Assembly (NCBI RefSeq): GCF_016920785.2
Contig: NW_024609857.1
Coordinates: forward strand, 11,489,618 to 11,553,617
Direction: 5' to 3'
DNA: 64,000 nucleotides
DNA from: Ixodes scapularis
Taxonomy: Eukaryota > Arthropoda > Arachnida > Ixodida > Ixodidae
In this document: positions 43,830 through 55,800 of the stretch, in pieces
Layout of the letters: each line of letters starts with the position of its first letter
Position numbering within the stretch: position 1 is the stretch's first letter
Translations under genes and position numbers: made by a program
Notes under the pieces: model-generated
What the model was told of the DNA's origin: nothing
Database searches by the model: none
Seen by the model: the letters and a program-made list of their open reading frames with translations, nothing else

Positions 43830-46045
43830 ATTGTTTGTTACAAACTTTGTCTCCGCAATGGATGAATCTGGCGTATGGCTTGTCTGCTTTCCTGGTTCAT
43901 CCACTCTACCATGTTGGACGAACCAGGATCACTCATTGCTTAGTCTGCGGCTCTGCCAACAAATGGCAGCACTGAATATGTTTAAATTTTGCTCCCATTT
44001 TGTTTGTGGCTAAAAACTTTATTTAAAGGCAACAAATATAATTTTTAAGACAATTAAGCAGATGAGGGTGAGAAATTCCCCAGAACTAAAAACGGTTAGA
44101 GGCTGACGACCCGACTTAAGATTCTGCAAGGCAGAATATCCTCCTCACCTTGGGGGAGGAGGAAACAGGCAACGGTGGACAGGGAAGGAGAGGAGAAAGC
44201 AAGGGAAAAGTGGAAAGCGCGAACTGGTCGTCGGCCTTTAAGGGGTTAAAGCCAATGAAAGTCACCTTTTTTTTTATAAATCTGTCTCTTGCATTATGCT
44301 GTTTTCTTTTGTTCTACTCTTCAGTTTGAATCTCCGACAAACAGACATGTTTTCACACTTGATCCATGCCATACATGTAATATCGTAGTATTTTAGTAGT
44401 CCAAAAAATAAAAACCATTAAACCCAACTAGACACTGGGGCAATGCATCAAAATTAAGCATCATGGTGGTTAGCGACTAGTGAAATGTTCACCTCTTAGC
44501 TTCCAAATAGTGCTGAAGACTACACCAACCCAGTGAAGTCATTGATCAGGGTCATTTTGGAGCGGCTTTCAGTGTACCAAAAAGTCCATTTTACAGCATC
44601 AAAAATACCCTTTGGAGCGCAACCGTGCAATTTGTTCTCATTTATTCTGCTCAAAATTCTCTGCTAATGCTTGTGTTGACTGTAGCAAGATTACTGAAGG
44701 TTCTCCTTGCATAGAATTTTGGGCGAGTTGGTGATGCATTAAAAAGAGAAAATGGTGCAAAAGGATGGCAGACCAGAGGAAGACAGTCCTCCCCTGGTTC
44801 GTCGCCATTTTGCACCATTTTCTTGTTCCAAACTCTTTGCCATTCTTGTATCGTCAGCGACTATAGTGTCCATTGTGCAGCTTGCAATTTAATTTCTCTG
44901 GATACGCAACTGGCTGGTTTGCAACGAGAATACCGTGGATATTGCAACGAGAAGCAACCTCTTTTTGTATACAAAATCTCTCTACCCCCACCAGGCACGT
45001 AGCCAGGATTTTGTTTTGGAGGGGAGGGGGGGGGGGGGGTGGGCCCCACTCATGACAAAATGCTGTATGAGGCGGAGGGGAGAGGTGGTTCCAGCAAAAT
45101 GAGATATCAGGGGGGGTCCTGGGCCCCATGGGCCCCCCCCTGGCTACGTGCTTGGCCTTGGCCACTTTTGAAATGTGCCAATGTAAACATAGTGCATGGG
45201 TGAATGGTAATTTTAGATACGGAGTCCAAACATAACCATGCATTCCACCCAAAAATGTTTAGAATACAGTAATTGGTGTACCATATGCTTTAATTCGGAG
45301 TTATAATTAAGCTTTCCAGTTAAATTACGGTGTTTGTCATTTAATTAGGCACATTAATGACATTCTGCATGTACCCAGTCTCGTACGATAGCAAATCTTC
45401 ATGTATCTACTGCACTCAAAGTCCTATGAACGATGTATTTAACATAAAAAAATTCCAAAGTACTAGCCAAAAGGATTTGGCAACCGAATTTGAAAACCGA
45501 ATTTACGACTAATTGCACACACAGCTCGTTGGGACATAAGCGCCGCTGTTACCTTTTGAAAATTTTACTTGTCAAGTCGTTATATGGACACTTGCCAAAT
45601 TCCATTTTTTTCTTTCAACCCGATGCATCCCCCCCTTGAGTCATACATGCTGCAGCGAAGCAATAGGCAGAATAGAGCCTACATAACATCACTGTCCCCA
45701 CCTGACAGAAGGTCCACTGATCAAAGTCAACTAGCCCACCCAAAGAAACCTCAAACAATAAATATTGTGGAACAAAAGCACAGCAATAGTACACCAGTGA
45801 AATCAAATTGTGGCTTGCCCATGACCTCGGTTTGCCCTTCTCTCTGGCGGCCAGGGCACCTTGTTTGCACCGAGGAAGCTACGCTCATTCGTCCTCTCTT
45901 CCACCCCTCTTTTTGGTGAAGTGTCCCGTTCACGCAGTGGAAGCAACTTTCCCACTCTCCCCCATTGTCTGACCAAATGACTTCAGTGCAAGCTACGTAT
46001 AGCCTGTTACCGCAAGTGATAATTTTGACAATTCAGAGGCCTACC
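43830..46045. other. Convergent intergenic region
   Basis: Contains a small foldback (GAAAATGGTGCAAAA at about 44,748 against TTTTGCACCATTTTC at about 44,810) and the MITE at 44,991. No other gene or RNA signal recognised. Confidence 0.4.
44991..45155. mobile_element. Short MITE with CCAGGCACGTAGCCAGG termini
   Basis: CCAGGCACGTAGCCAGG is inverted as CCTGGCTACGTGCTTGG at 45,139-45,155 (one mismatch). The interior is G-runs then C-runs (GGGGGGGGGG ... GGGCCCCCCCC), which pair as a hairpin. GTAGCCAGG-ended elements of this type are widespread in animals; no coding capacity. Confidence 0.65.
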
Positions 46046-46049
46046 TTAA

Positions 46050-46674
46050 AGGAGTCATGAAATGCTTCTCCAACTTTTTCCTGTTCACCTTTCCTCCTCA
46101 ACTCATAAATCGCGCATTCTAGCAAACAGTTCAAGAAGACGGAAAGGGGGAGTCCCATCTTGCTCGGACTCTCGTTTGCGTAATCCCAGACACATCCATT
46201 CGCCTCCTAAAAGATAAACCCCTCGCTCAAAATTCAGACAAAAGTTGCTTTCCCCACCTCGTTCACCCCGAAGCTGACAGTGCTGTGGAAGCTACATTCT
46301 CCTTGGGCCAGCCACTTTTGCCACATGATCTCACTCTCTCGCGCATACCCATGCGCAGAGAATGAAGTCAGGTGGCAAGCGCGTAGCTTCCACCACAATG
46401 TCAGCTTAGGGGTGAGGGGAATAAGTGGTGTCCGGCGTCGTGCAACGTGCGTTTGGAGCCGGTGACGCGCTCGGGGTCCGCAGGTGTATCCCAGAGAAAA
46501 GGCAGAGAGCTTACGAAGGGAAGGAGGTACGAAATAGTCCGCAGTGTTTTCAAATTTTCGTACCGAAAGTCAGGCTTTTGACTTTTTTTCTTTTGGCCCA
46601 CTGAACGATGTGCTATTAGTAAAATCCCAATATAAATTGATTTATTCCAGCCCAAAATTCGTTTCATGCGCCCT
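46050..46674. mobile_element. Kolobok-like foldback MITE, reverse copy
   Basis: Same family as 30,465-31,116, in opposite orientation: ends AGGAGTCATGAAATGC and TTTCATGCGCCCT with TTAA on both sides (46,046-46,049; 46,675-46,678). The internal inverted pair CCCCGAAGCTGACAGTGCTG / CACAATGTCAGCTTAGGGGT is retained. Confidence 0.75.
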
Positions 46675-46768
46675 TTAATGACCATAGTGTAGCAGGGTGT
46701 TACTAATTTCAGCAGTGAAAGGAACCTTTTGGCACAAAGTTGGCGCATACCCCTCGCATTCTGGCGAA

Positions 46769-47450
46769 ATATATTTATTTATTTACCCTCAAGGTACAGA
46801 GTACATTTTAGAGGGGAGTGAGCAAACAATAAATAAACGTAATGAATCAACCAAGGGTGCTGTTAATAAGTGATTGCTTAAAGAGTGAAATATCATTAAT
46901 ATCTGCAATAGAAGCGGGAAGGTGGTTCCAGTCAGTCGATGTGCGAGGTATGAACGAGGTGCTGAATTTGAAGGTGTTAAAATTAGGTATGCCTACCTTT
47001 GTGAATATGGTCAAGACGGGATGAACGGTAAGAGGGCTCGAGCATTAGTTTCAAACGGAGAGATGGGATGTGATGATAAATTTTGTGAAACAGGCATAAA
47101 CGAGCTGTTTTGCGCCGAGACGACAAACTGGGAAGTGACAAAGTTAATTTCATTGATGTTACACTGGCTGTACAATGATAGTTAGATAAGATGAAACGAA
47201 CGGCTCGGTTTTGTGTAGCTTCTAATCTGCTGATAAGACCTTGGTGACCAGGGTCCCATATGGATGACGCATATTCTAATTTAGGACGGACTAAGGACTT
47301 GTATAAGGTTAGTTTAAGAGAAGAAGGGGCTTGAAAAAAGTTTGGGTTTATGTAACCCAACGTGCGGTTAGCATTACTTACAACATATTCGACGTGTGTA
47401 TTCCAGGTAAGGTCAGAGGTTATATGGACTCCAAGGTATTTATAACATGG
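46769..47450 (-). mobile_element. LINE 3' fragment (CR1/L2-like) beside RPL18A
   Basis: The - strand frame from about 47,450 to 46,983 encodes the RT C-terminal region: YKYLGVHITSDLTWNTHVEY, LYKSLVRPKLEYASSIWDPG, then TQNRAVRFILSNYH. The 3' end is TTGAGGGTAAATAAATAAATA (46,769-46,795). Severe 5' truncation. Closely resembles the 15-17 kb LINE but with an unbroken frame, so a younger insertion. It ends about 150 bp from the RPL18A poly-A signal. Confidence 0.85.
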
Positions 47451-47600
47451 ACCGTATTTGCCACTGCAACTGCATCGGCACTGACGGTGCAGAGGGCACA
47501 CCTTCCAATGTTATGCCACGGCCCCCCAATCTACGACCGCAGTCGCTGTTTCTGGATCAGTTCCGTACAACTAAGAACAATCTGGGGGTGGCTCCAGTTT

Positions 47601-47606
47601 TTTATT
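47601..47606 (-). terminator. RPL18A polyadenylation signal
   Basis: AATAAA on the - strand lies only 22 bases past the stop codon, giving a very short 3' UTR as is usual for ribosomal protein genes. Confidence 0.8.
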
Positions 47607-47628
47607 CACAGTCCCGGTTACACCCGGA

Positions 47629-50600
47629 CTAGAACTTGGCATCCGGTCGCACAGTGGTGAATCTGGGCTGGTGGAAGTTGCGGTTGATCCTCGACGGGAG
47701 AGGGAACTTGATCCTGCTGTCCTGCAGCGCCAGAAACAAAAGGGGGACACTGTCAGCGACGCTCCTTTTCGATGCGGAGAAGGCAGACTAGGCAATCTTT
47801 TGGCAGTGTTGGCACATGGTTCAGTGCAAAGCTCCCAAGTCAATGGAGAGCATGCATGCGACAAGTGTCAATTTCTTTGGCACCGTTTCTGGCCAACTGC
47901 AACAGTACAATCGCTGCTGGCAAATGGTACGGGTGCATCTGGAGACCTCTGGAAATACACCCATTTTCATTCAGGTAGTTCTTTTTGTAATAAAAGGTCT
48001 TTTGGGTCTGTTGGAAAACTTGGGCAGGGAAGTGCATTGTAGCATTCAAACTAAGTATAAGCGTTATTGCTAAAAAAAGAGAAGTCAGATACATGGAACC
48101 ATCGGCCTACCGTAACACACCTGACACATTAATACAATTGTGCAAGTGTCCCCGTTTATATAAATTGCATAACAGGCCAAAATACAGTGCACAACTGTTA
48201 AATAAAACATGGTAGTAAAAAAAAAAAAAGTACCTTCTGCTTGCAGAATTTGACAGCACCACGCCAGTTTCTTCTTTGAGCCCTACTTCCTGCATCCATT
48301 CTCAAAGAATTGGGTTGATTTAACTAGGGTGCCTCAATGTCCTTTTGTTTAATAAGAAACAAAAGGGTGCCATAGAACAGTCAGCGCTTAAAAAAAAAAA
48401 AAAAAGTTTAATGTTTGGAACGAAATGGTTAGATGTCAGCAAGGCACTCTACATTTAAGCACTTCGAGGCTCTTTTGCATCCACCAAAAACATGTTCTGG
48501 CCAACCAATGCCCACCATAATTTTTCCGCAGTTTAGACCAAGCCTGTAGTCCCGAGTAATAGCTCAATAATACAAGGCGCCTTCCTGGAGACGACTGTCA
48601 ACTCGTGCACCACCCTCAAAGACACGCATACACTACATTAACTGCAACTCCAAGTGAAGCACGTACGTGGAACTGCTTGATGTGGGGCCTCCTGCACTTG
48701 GCGGCCGCAATCTCCTCCACGCGGATGATCTGGATGGACGACGCACGAGCGCTGTGGCGGGCACCCATGTCGCGGTCTGTACACGTCCGGACAAAGCGGT
48801 GTTGTTAGCGCAACAGTATAACTTTCAATACGAGAAAGAGAGCAGCCAGAGGCAGAAAGCACTCACAGCACTGGGTGACGGCAGCAGCCACGGTCATGTC
48901 ACGGTACTCCCGGTACATGTTGTGTGTGCCACTGCGAGAGTTGTATCGCAGCCACACTCCGAAGTTCTTCACTTTGGTCGGGCTCTTGTCGTAGATCTGG
49001 GGAACACGGAGCATGCGGGACAGTCTTTTCAGCACAATGCTCAAGAACAAGTCACCTCCCTCCCCCCCTCAAAAATCAGTAAAACCTGTAGGTATACAAG
49101 GCAGTCACTAGTTTCATTTTGATTAATTTGTTAAATCACATTGCAAGGATGGAAGCTGTATTGATTTTAGCCTAAAGTACTGTTTCACTGGAAAACTCTA
49201 CCGCTTCGCCTGCTCCCGCATGGAAAGGAAGCAGCTCCACTCAAACCTCAACTCTCCTTTCAACCACGCAAAGAGTGTAGGGGAAAGACAACCTAAGCAC
49301 TTTAATACTGATTTCTATCTTTCCTTCAAGCTTATTGCCGTGCGGGTGCACAGAAACACCAGAATTATGATTACAGCGTTGCACGGCATTATAACGACAA
49401 CCTCGCAAACTTTACGTGACCGCATAGTGTCGGCGAGTGGTTCAACGCAAGGTCCACAACGGTGTAGTGAACGTGCATGCGACAAACGCCGTCGGCATTG
49501 CTCTTGCACTGTATCTGACCCCCTGAGACTCGCAATGCCTCAGTGGGTAAATGGGACGGTGCTGCTAATTGAGGAGAGAGGCAACGAAGCACATACACGA
49601 CGCAGCGACACGATCTCGGCGCGAGTCTTCTTCATCTTCTTCAGCTTGCGGGTGAAGTACCAGTATCTCGACTTGGCTACAATCTTGTCGGGGGCAAAGA
49701 TGTTCATCTTGTACAGTGGGGGGTGCTTGAGCTTTTCGGACGGCAAGGGCCGTCCGATGATCTCGTACTGTTTGAGCTGCAGAAAAGAATGACAAAGAAT
49801 GAATGCAAGTTAAGTAGTGCACTCGGGGCATTTCTTGACCGCTTGCAACAATACCTGTTTCTGATCCTTTCGTGAGCAATGGGAACGAGTAAATGGCACA
49901 CACAGGTTAGTTACCACGTCATATTCAGTCTTCTATCAAGATTTAAAGTTGTGTTCATTGGCTTTTATCAAGCAGAGAACAAGCCTTCTGTCAAGCGACA
50001 ATTCATCTATCGGCTTTACACAGGTACTCGATCAGCCGAAGAAGTTCCAACACTCGTTTTCCACCTCAAGAATCGCAGTAAAGTTTAGCTCGTGCAGAGC
50101 GTTACTACTTGCCTCCTCACGAGGTAAATTCAGATACTTGTGCCTGTACTTAAGATCAGCTACTTGATCAAAACCTTGATATTAGAAACCTAAGCAGCAA
50201 CGCTATTCCCCTGACAGCTAAATCGTCTAAGAACTTCCCGCAGAATATAAGCTATCCACAAAACTTGCTTCCTTCAATTCACGACAAAACAGAATTTATT
50301 ATCTGCGAACAAATACAATGATACAATGACAGATAATCGCTGCGGTGTGGTGGACCTGCACGTTCGTAGCTTCCAAACCTGACATACTGATCGCATTTTT
50401 GACATACTGATCGCATTTTTTTGTATTTCCCCCGGATCAAGTAGACGACGCGTGCTTTAATTTTCGGTAAACGCCACAAGCGGTTTTTAGCTGCACGTCA
50501 CAGTGCTTGAACCGACCAAGATCAACGCTACCGACAATGTGCACGATGGGACAGAATGTGCAAGACGAAGCAAGGACGACAGGAGGAACTTCCTACGGCG

Positions 50601-50927
50601 GCCAATGAATCGTATAAAAAAAAAAACTTGCATAAGAAGCTATAGCGACTTTGCACTACTCACAAGTAGAGTTGGAAAACTTTAGAATATGGCAAGAATA
50701 GTGGGGAAAATTATGTAGCTGCCTTTAGGCTTAGTTCGCCCGGCCGCAACACGTGGACACAATACGTTAAAAGTTAAGCGAAAGGAACATTTCTATATGT
50801 GCCGAAACATTAACTGTAGAAGCTTCTATAGTTAAGGCTACGAAGTAAGTTCAATTGCACCTGTTTAGTAGGTGTTTAATTGCAAAAAAGTAAGATTAAA
50901 AACACTTACAAGACCGCTAGCCTTCAT
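47629..50927 (-). CDS. RPL18A: 60S ribosomal protein L18a / eL20 (5 exons, complete)
   Basis: Structural protein of the cytosolic large ribosomal subunit. Exons in transcript order: 50927-50910 (six codons, MKASGL), 49776-49597, 48996-48867, 48776-48667, 47721-47629. They sum to 176 codons plus stop, exactly the length of the human protein, with GT-AG introns in consistent phase. Recognisable blocks: HPPLYKMNIFAPDKIVAKSR, YDKSPTKVKNFGVWLRYNSR, GTHNMYREYRD, AVTQCYRDMGARH, IQIIRVEEIAAAKCRRPHIK, and a C-terminus ending FTTVRPDAKF. The ATG follows a 24-base leader. No box C/D snoRNA pattern was evident in the introns, though an H/ACA RNA could be missed by eye. Convergent with ACAD9, divergent from XPOT. 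Confidence 0.96.
50381..50420. repeat. 20-bp perfect tandem duplication in RPL18A intron 1
   Basis: GACATACTGATCGCATTTTT occurs twice back to back. Confidence 0.95.
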
Positions 50928-50945
50928 CTTGATGGCGTTTACCAC

Positions 50946-50953
50946 AAAAAGGA
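50946..50953 (-). promoter_or_regulatory. Probable TCT/TOP initiator of RPL18A
   Basis: The - strand reads TCCTTTTT, matching the polypyrimidine (YYC+1TTTYY) initiator that animal ribosomal protein genes use; transcripts starting at the C carry a 5' TOP and are controlled by growth signalling. It would give a 24-base 5' UTR with start at about 50,951. No TATA box was seen at the usual distance. Position is inferred from sequence alone. Confidence 0.5.
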
Positions 50954-51269
50954 TCCACGTGCAGACCGCACCAAATTTCTCGAATATTTTTAATTATTAA
51001 TAAAAATGTTTACGCAACTAAATTTACTTTCACAAATTAAAAAATATTTAAAAAAGTATAAATTATGGTTTTGTAAAAATAAATATTGTACATTTTATGC
51101 GGTCTGGAGAAAGTTGTCAACGAAACATGGCGATATGTTAAAGAGGAGGCATGGCTTTTAATTCATCGATACTAATAAATGTTTGGAACGCTAATATAAT
51201 AGTAACCTCTTGCGACTGAAGCGATATTCAAAATAGCACCTCATATCTTCGATATTTCAACCACAGTTA

Positions 51270-51385
51270 TCTCTCGAAGCTACGGTTGTCGGCGCGCGCA
51301 AGGGTCGAGCTGATACCGCATGTGCCTTGTCGGCAGGAAGAAGAATGCGGGGCTCGTCATCGTTGACATCTTTTAAAAAATGACT
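51270..51385 (+). promoter_or_regulatory. Possible promoter and 5' non-coding exon of XPOT
   Basis: A GC-richer patch (GTCGGCGCGCGCAAGGGTCG onward) ends in ACT|GTAAGT, a strong donor at 51,386. A matching acceptor TTCTGCAG| lies at 52,857, 19 bases before the XPOT start codon, so a spliced 5' UTR is plausible. The leader would include an ATG (AAATGACT) opening a short out-of-frame upstream ORF. Speculative. Confidence 0.25.
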
Positions 51386-51389
51386 GTAA

Positions 51390-52850
51390 GTAAACGTTGA
51401 CACAATGTACCAGGTCATGTTTGCGGGCTACACCTACGTAGCTATACAAGAGGCCGAAACTAGGGATCCTTGAACGTAGTGTATCTGAACAGATTGCACG
51501 TGTGGTGTGGTGGGCCGTTCGGAGGCTAATCCTTTCGATCTAAATGGAGACCTCAGTGTAATTTTCCTTTGCAGCCCTCCGCGCGAATATTCGAGCTGCC
51601 GCTTCGGAAATGCTCAACTTTAGAGGAGCGCGACCTGCGCGGTTTGCACGAAAAGCGCAGTCTATTTATTTGGCTTTAATATTAGATCCGTTTATCGATC
51701 TCATCTAGTGACCTGTGATACTCCGTAAGTTATGGCTAGACTACAGATCATATGCCTCGCCATGACACAAAGTACACATCTGGTGTAGCACGATTGCCCA
51801 GCGTGCAAAATCCCAGTCGCAAAAGCTCCGCGTCTTTAGCTCCACGCTTTGAAAACTCCGCGTTCGATTACCCCGTCCCGTGTTCCCCCCGTGCCAAAAG
51901 CCCCGTTCTCACTGCCCCCGTCCCACCCTCTTCGCGCTTCAACCAGCGTTCTATGTCTTTACCAAGGTAATCCGTTGAGGGTCTGCAGACGCTCTTTTAA
52001 AAGAAACAACAAAATAAGGTTAACTTGAACCGCAGAAAAACTTAGAATGATGTACTACAAGTGGCCAATCGCATAACTCTGCATAACCCTGCTGTCATAG
52101 AGGTATACTCGGACATAGAAATATAGACTTTCTACCTAGGTGGATACAAATATTTGTAGAACGACGTAAGAATGGAAGTGGTGTTTGGTGCTGGATATGT
52201 AATAATTATCGCGCCATAAGCCACGGGTTAGCAGTTTTGACAGAACCGTCGGAGCTGTGAATCTGTGCATGCTGGAGTCAACGAAAGCTTTATTTCAATG
52301 CTTATTCATAAGAACTGCAACTTCAAATGTTTTGCCAGCGACTGATATTCTCTGTTTGTTCTCACTTCTAATGTGTATAGCGTACGCCTGAAGAACGGGA
52401 AGCTTCATCCAATTATTCCTTACTTGAGTCCCGGGTACGACATGATTGTTACACAAGCTCGCGTGCACGCTTACTGTCTCTTAGTTAAAAGCAGAATGCT
52501 CCGCCCTCGCGCTGAGGACCGGGCCACCTGACACGGCAGATTTGCGTCATGGGCTTCTGAAACTGGAGCTTTTGAAAGCGGGGCGAAAGGGCCGGGGCGT
52601 TAGGCGCGGGGCTACACATCACCTCCGTATGCTGCAGGACAGTTAGCTTCCTCACATTTGACTGCCGATTCATGTGAATAATTTTGTGGTAACTGGGGTG
52701 TCTTGGTAATTTATTGTCAACCATGGGTTGTGGTGTTTGTGTCTGTTAGTTCTGCTATCAGGCATGATCACTTTAACAATTCCTTTGAGGGCTTTGTCTG
52801 TCCAGTGCTGTTCTTGGTTCCGAGTCATGATCTTGGCTGCCACTGGTTGT
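51390..52850. other. Region between RPL18A and XPOT coding starts
   Basis: If the 5' UTR intron proposed for XPOT is real, this is that intron. It contains a proline/serine-rich low-complexity open frame at 51,752-51,970 (repeated GCCCC/TCCGCG words) with no recognisable domain. Otherwise unremarkable. Confidence 0.3.
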
Positions 52851-52876
52851 TCTGCAGAGTCTCCAATTCCTGAAAG

Positions 52877-55800
52877 ATGGATGTTGAGGTGATTCAAGGG
52901 TTCCTTGCTCAGGGGGACCAATCTGCACATGCCAGGGTAAGCTGTCCTCCTCTAAAATTGATCGCTTGGCTAACTGGTGACTACTTTACTGCTGCTAGTT
53001 GTATTAGTTGCACAAGTGAGGTGCCATGAATGTTGTACTAACAACAGTGAAAATAAAAACTCGTGGCACATGCCCCGTGGGACGCGCTCGAGTGGCACTG
53101 TATGTATGCATGCGATGGCACATGCCCACAAAAAATAGAGACGACGGACGTAGTTTGACCTGTATAGGGGGGACTGACCAGTTATAAATCAAGTATAAGA
53201 AAAGTTGTCTTCTTGCAGCTTCAGGGGCCTAATTTTATGTATTTATTTTGTGTTGCTAGGCTCTCCAGTATTTTGAGCAGCTCAAGAACTCTCCTAATGG
53301 CTGGCAGCTGTCCATGCAGATGTTGCTGCAGCCATCAGTCCAGTGAGTTGCATCCCTCGGTTTTTTCCCGTTAAATTGTGCCTCTAATGGAAGCTGCTGT
53401 CAGCTCCTTCGAGTCGCTGAATGTGTCTTGGACTTCTTTAAAATAACAACATTTCATTCTTAGGGATGACTCTGTCAAGTTCTTCTGTCTCAGCGTCCTA
53501 GAGCACTACATAAAAACAGGGTAAGGTCCCGTAATCTTTTGTTTTACGCGGAGCCTGTGCATTAATGGGATATGACTTGCAGGTATGAAATTGCAAAGGA
53601 GAATGATCAGCAGGCCATGCGGTCCTTTATCAGCCAATGGATACAGCTCCAGGTAAGACCTTGAAATGCAAAAATACGGCCTATGTCGAGATTGGTTATG
53701 TGTTGTTTGCAGTTTGTGGAACTCGAAAAGCTGTTTCTAATGTACAGGTGCAATGGCCTGGTTTATAAACAATTTAACGAAATAAAGAATGAGCATATCC
53801 CTTAAGATTGAAACCTCGACATCCCTGCAAGAGGAGAGGGAGGCGAGTATACACACTAGAAATAAAAAGTATCTGAAAAGCTGAATTCGTAAAACTCCAC
53901 TGAGTGTGATCTGTCGTGTGGCACAATGTGGTCTCAATGAAAGGAAATGTCATTAGAATTTAAAGACCTTTGAGATGCTTGTATTGGGGTTTGAGCAAAG
54001 CTTCGGGTTTCTTTCATTTGTTTGGTACTGGTTTCTCAACGTCACACATTTTCACGAAAACTAGGCACATTCCTTCATCGAGACATAATGACTGGGCGGC
54101 AGGAGTAAACCGCAAAAAACAATTCTTTGGGTTACCCTTTTGGAAAACCGAGAAAATTACATATTTCAGCGAAGTACATAAGAGAAAATTGCTTGGAACT
54201 TACCTGACTCCCAATGGCTTTTCTATAGTACTTGTCTCCTCTTTTGAAGTATATAGTACTGTCATATGTAGCATTCCATACACTAGTGTTTTGAGAGATT
54301 GGTGGCATGCCGGAAGAGCATCGTACCAGCGTGCGGTCGTGAATCATAACAGTGGTACTGCACTGGTTAAATTTCTCATCTAAACGGAGACACCAGACGC
54401 CCAGTGAAGCAAACTAACTTCTCGCTGTCTAAAGAAACACACTACCCAATTATGTTAGTTTTTAAGGATTTCTCAAATGTTTTTTGGTGTTTTAAAGTGC
54501 ACGCCCCCGTTTTTTTTTTGTTTTTTTTTTAAAGTTGCGGTGGTTGAGCGGGGGGGGCTTCAACCCTTTTCCCGCGGGTCACGTGTCCGTAGGTATACTC
54601 CCCCACTGCGGAGAAGGTGTTCATCCGCAACAAGGTGGCGCAGCTGGTCTGCTGGGTGTTCCTACTGGACTACCCGTCCCGGTGGCCGGACTTCTTTCTT
54701 GACCTGCTCAACACCCTCTCCCTTGGTGGGCCTGCCATAGACATGTACCTTCGCATCCTGCTGGCCATCAACGGGGACATTGCCGACAGGGACATTCCGC
54801 ACACCGCCAAGGTACCCTCAACGCTGCATCAACTGTGTACAAAGTGTTAATTTTTTTTTTTTTTTATTATTATTGTCGTAGCAGAGCAGGCTCGCTCTGC
54901 TATGACATTCCATTGTAGTGCGACGAGCCCACACAAAGCTAAGGTGAGGGTGACAGTGCTTCATGAAGCCTCTATGAAGGCCATGCCTTCATATGGGACA
55001 AGCGACGCTATAGCATTTCAAGTAGTGTGCAGAAACGCAGCCTCGATTTTTGTCATAAATAAATGGAATACTAAATAAATGTGTACCTAATTATGTGGAC
55101 TCTGTTATGGTTGTGCCAGAGCAGGCGGTAGCATCAGAGGCCAAATATGCGCCAGGACGTTACGCAGTGAAACCTCCCAAGTCGAACAGTTGTTGGTTCA
55201 AACTTTGCCACAAAAGGGCTAGAGGTTCTTCGTATCCCTATTTATATATTGTGAAGCGTGTATCGCAGAATGAAAAAAATTTATTTACTGAGTGAATTTT
55301 AATAGTGAATGACTCACTCGAAGTAGACTAAATAAAAGAGCCTGGAACACCAAACTAAACATCCTAGAGAGTCGACTGAAAGCATTTGGGGAGCGTTGGT
55401 GCTGGAGAGATGCACTTGCCTTCCGTCGGAGGCGCTAGCCCTTCCTTTCTTGCATACTTGCGATCCTGACAAGGCGCTCCATGCGGGTCTTTCCAGGAGG
55501 CCGATCGCAACAGGGTGCTCAAGGACACAATACGGGAGAGGCACATCGTCGACCTCGTCAACTCCTGGTACACCATCCTGGTGGGTGTCCACGTCTTTCC
55601 TTAAATTAAGGTGTCCGTAACGCGTCTTTGACTGGTGCATTTTGCATCCTACCCCAACTGTGCATCGAAAGCGGCCCCGAAGTGGCTGGCAAATGACGTC
55701 ACAAAAGCCAGAGTGTCGTGCCATCGGGTGTCACGATCCTGACGGTTGTGCGTGGAGGCACTCGAAAAGGCCCGATCATGCTGAAAAAGCCCAGGGAGCA

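Noticed and set aside
44854..45252. 132-codon proline-rich open frame on the - strand
   Set aside because: It is the translation of the G/C-run MITE at 44,991-45,155 and its flanks.
47571..47864. 97-codon open frame on the - strand
   Set aside because: It overlaps the last RPL18A exon in another register; the eL20 C-terminus is in the correct frame.
51752..51970. Ser/Pro-rich 72-codon open frame upstream of XPOT
   Set aside because: Low-complexity word repeats, no recognisable domain and no splice continuity with XPOT.
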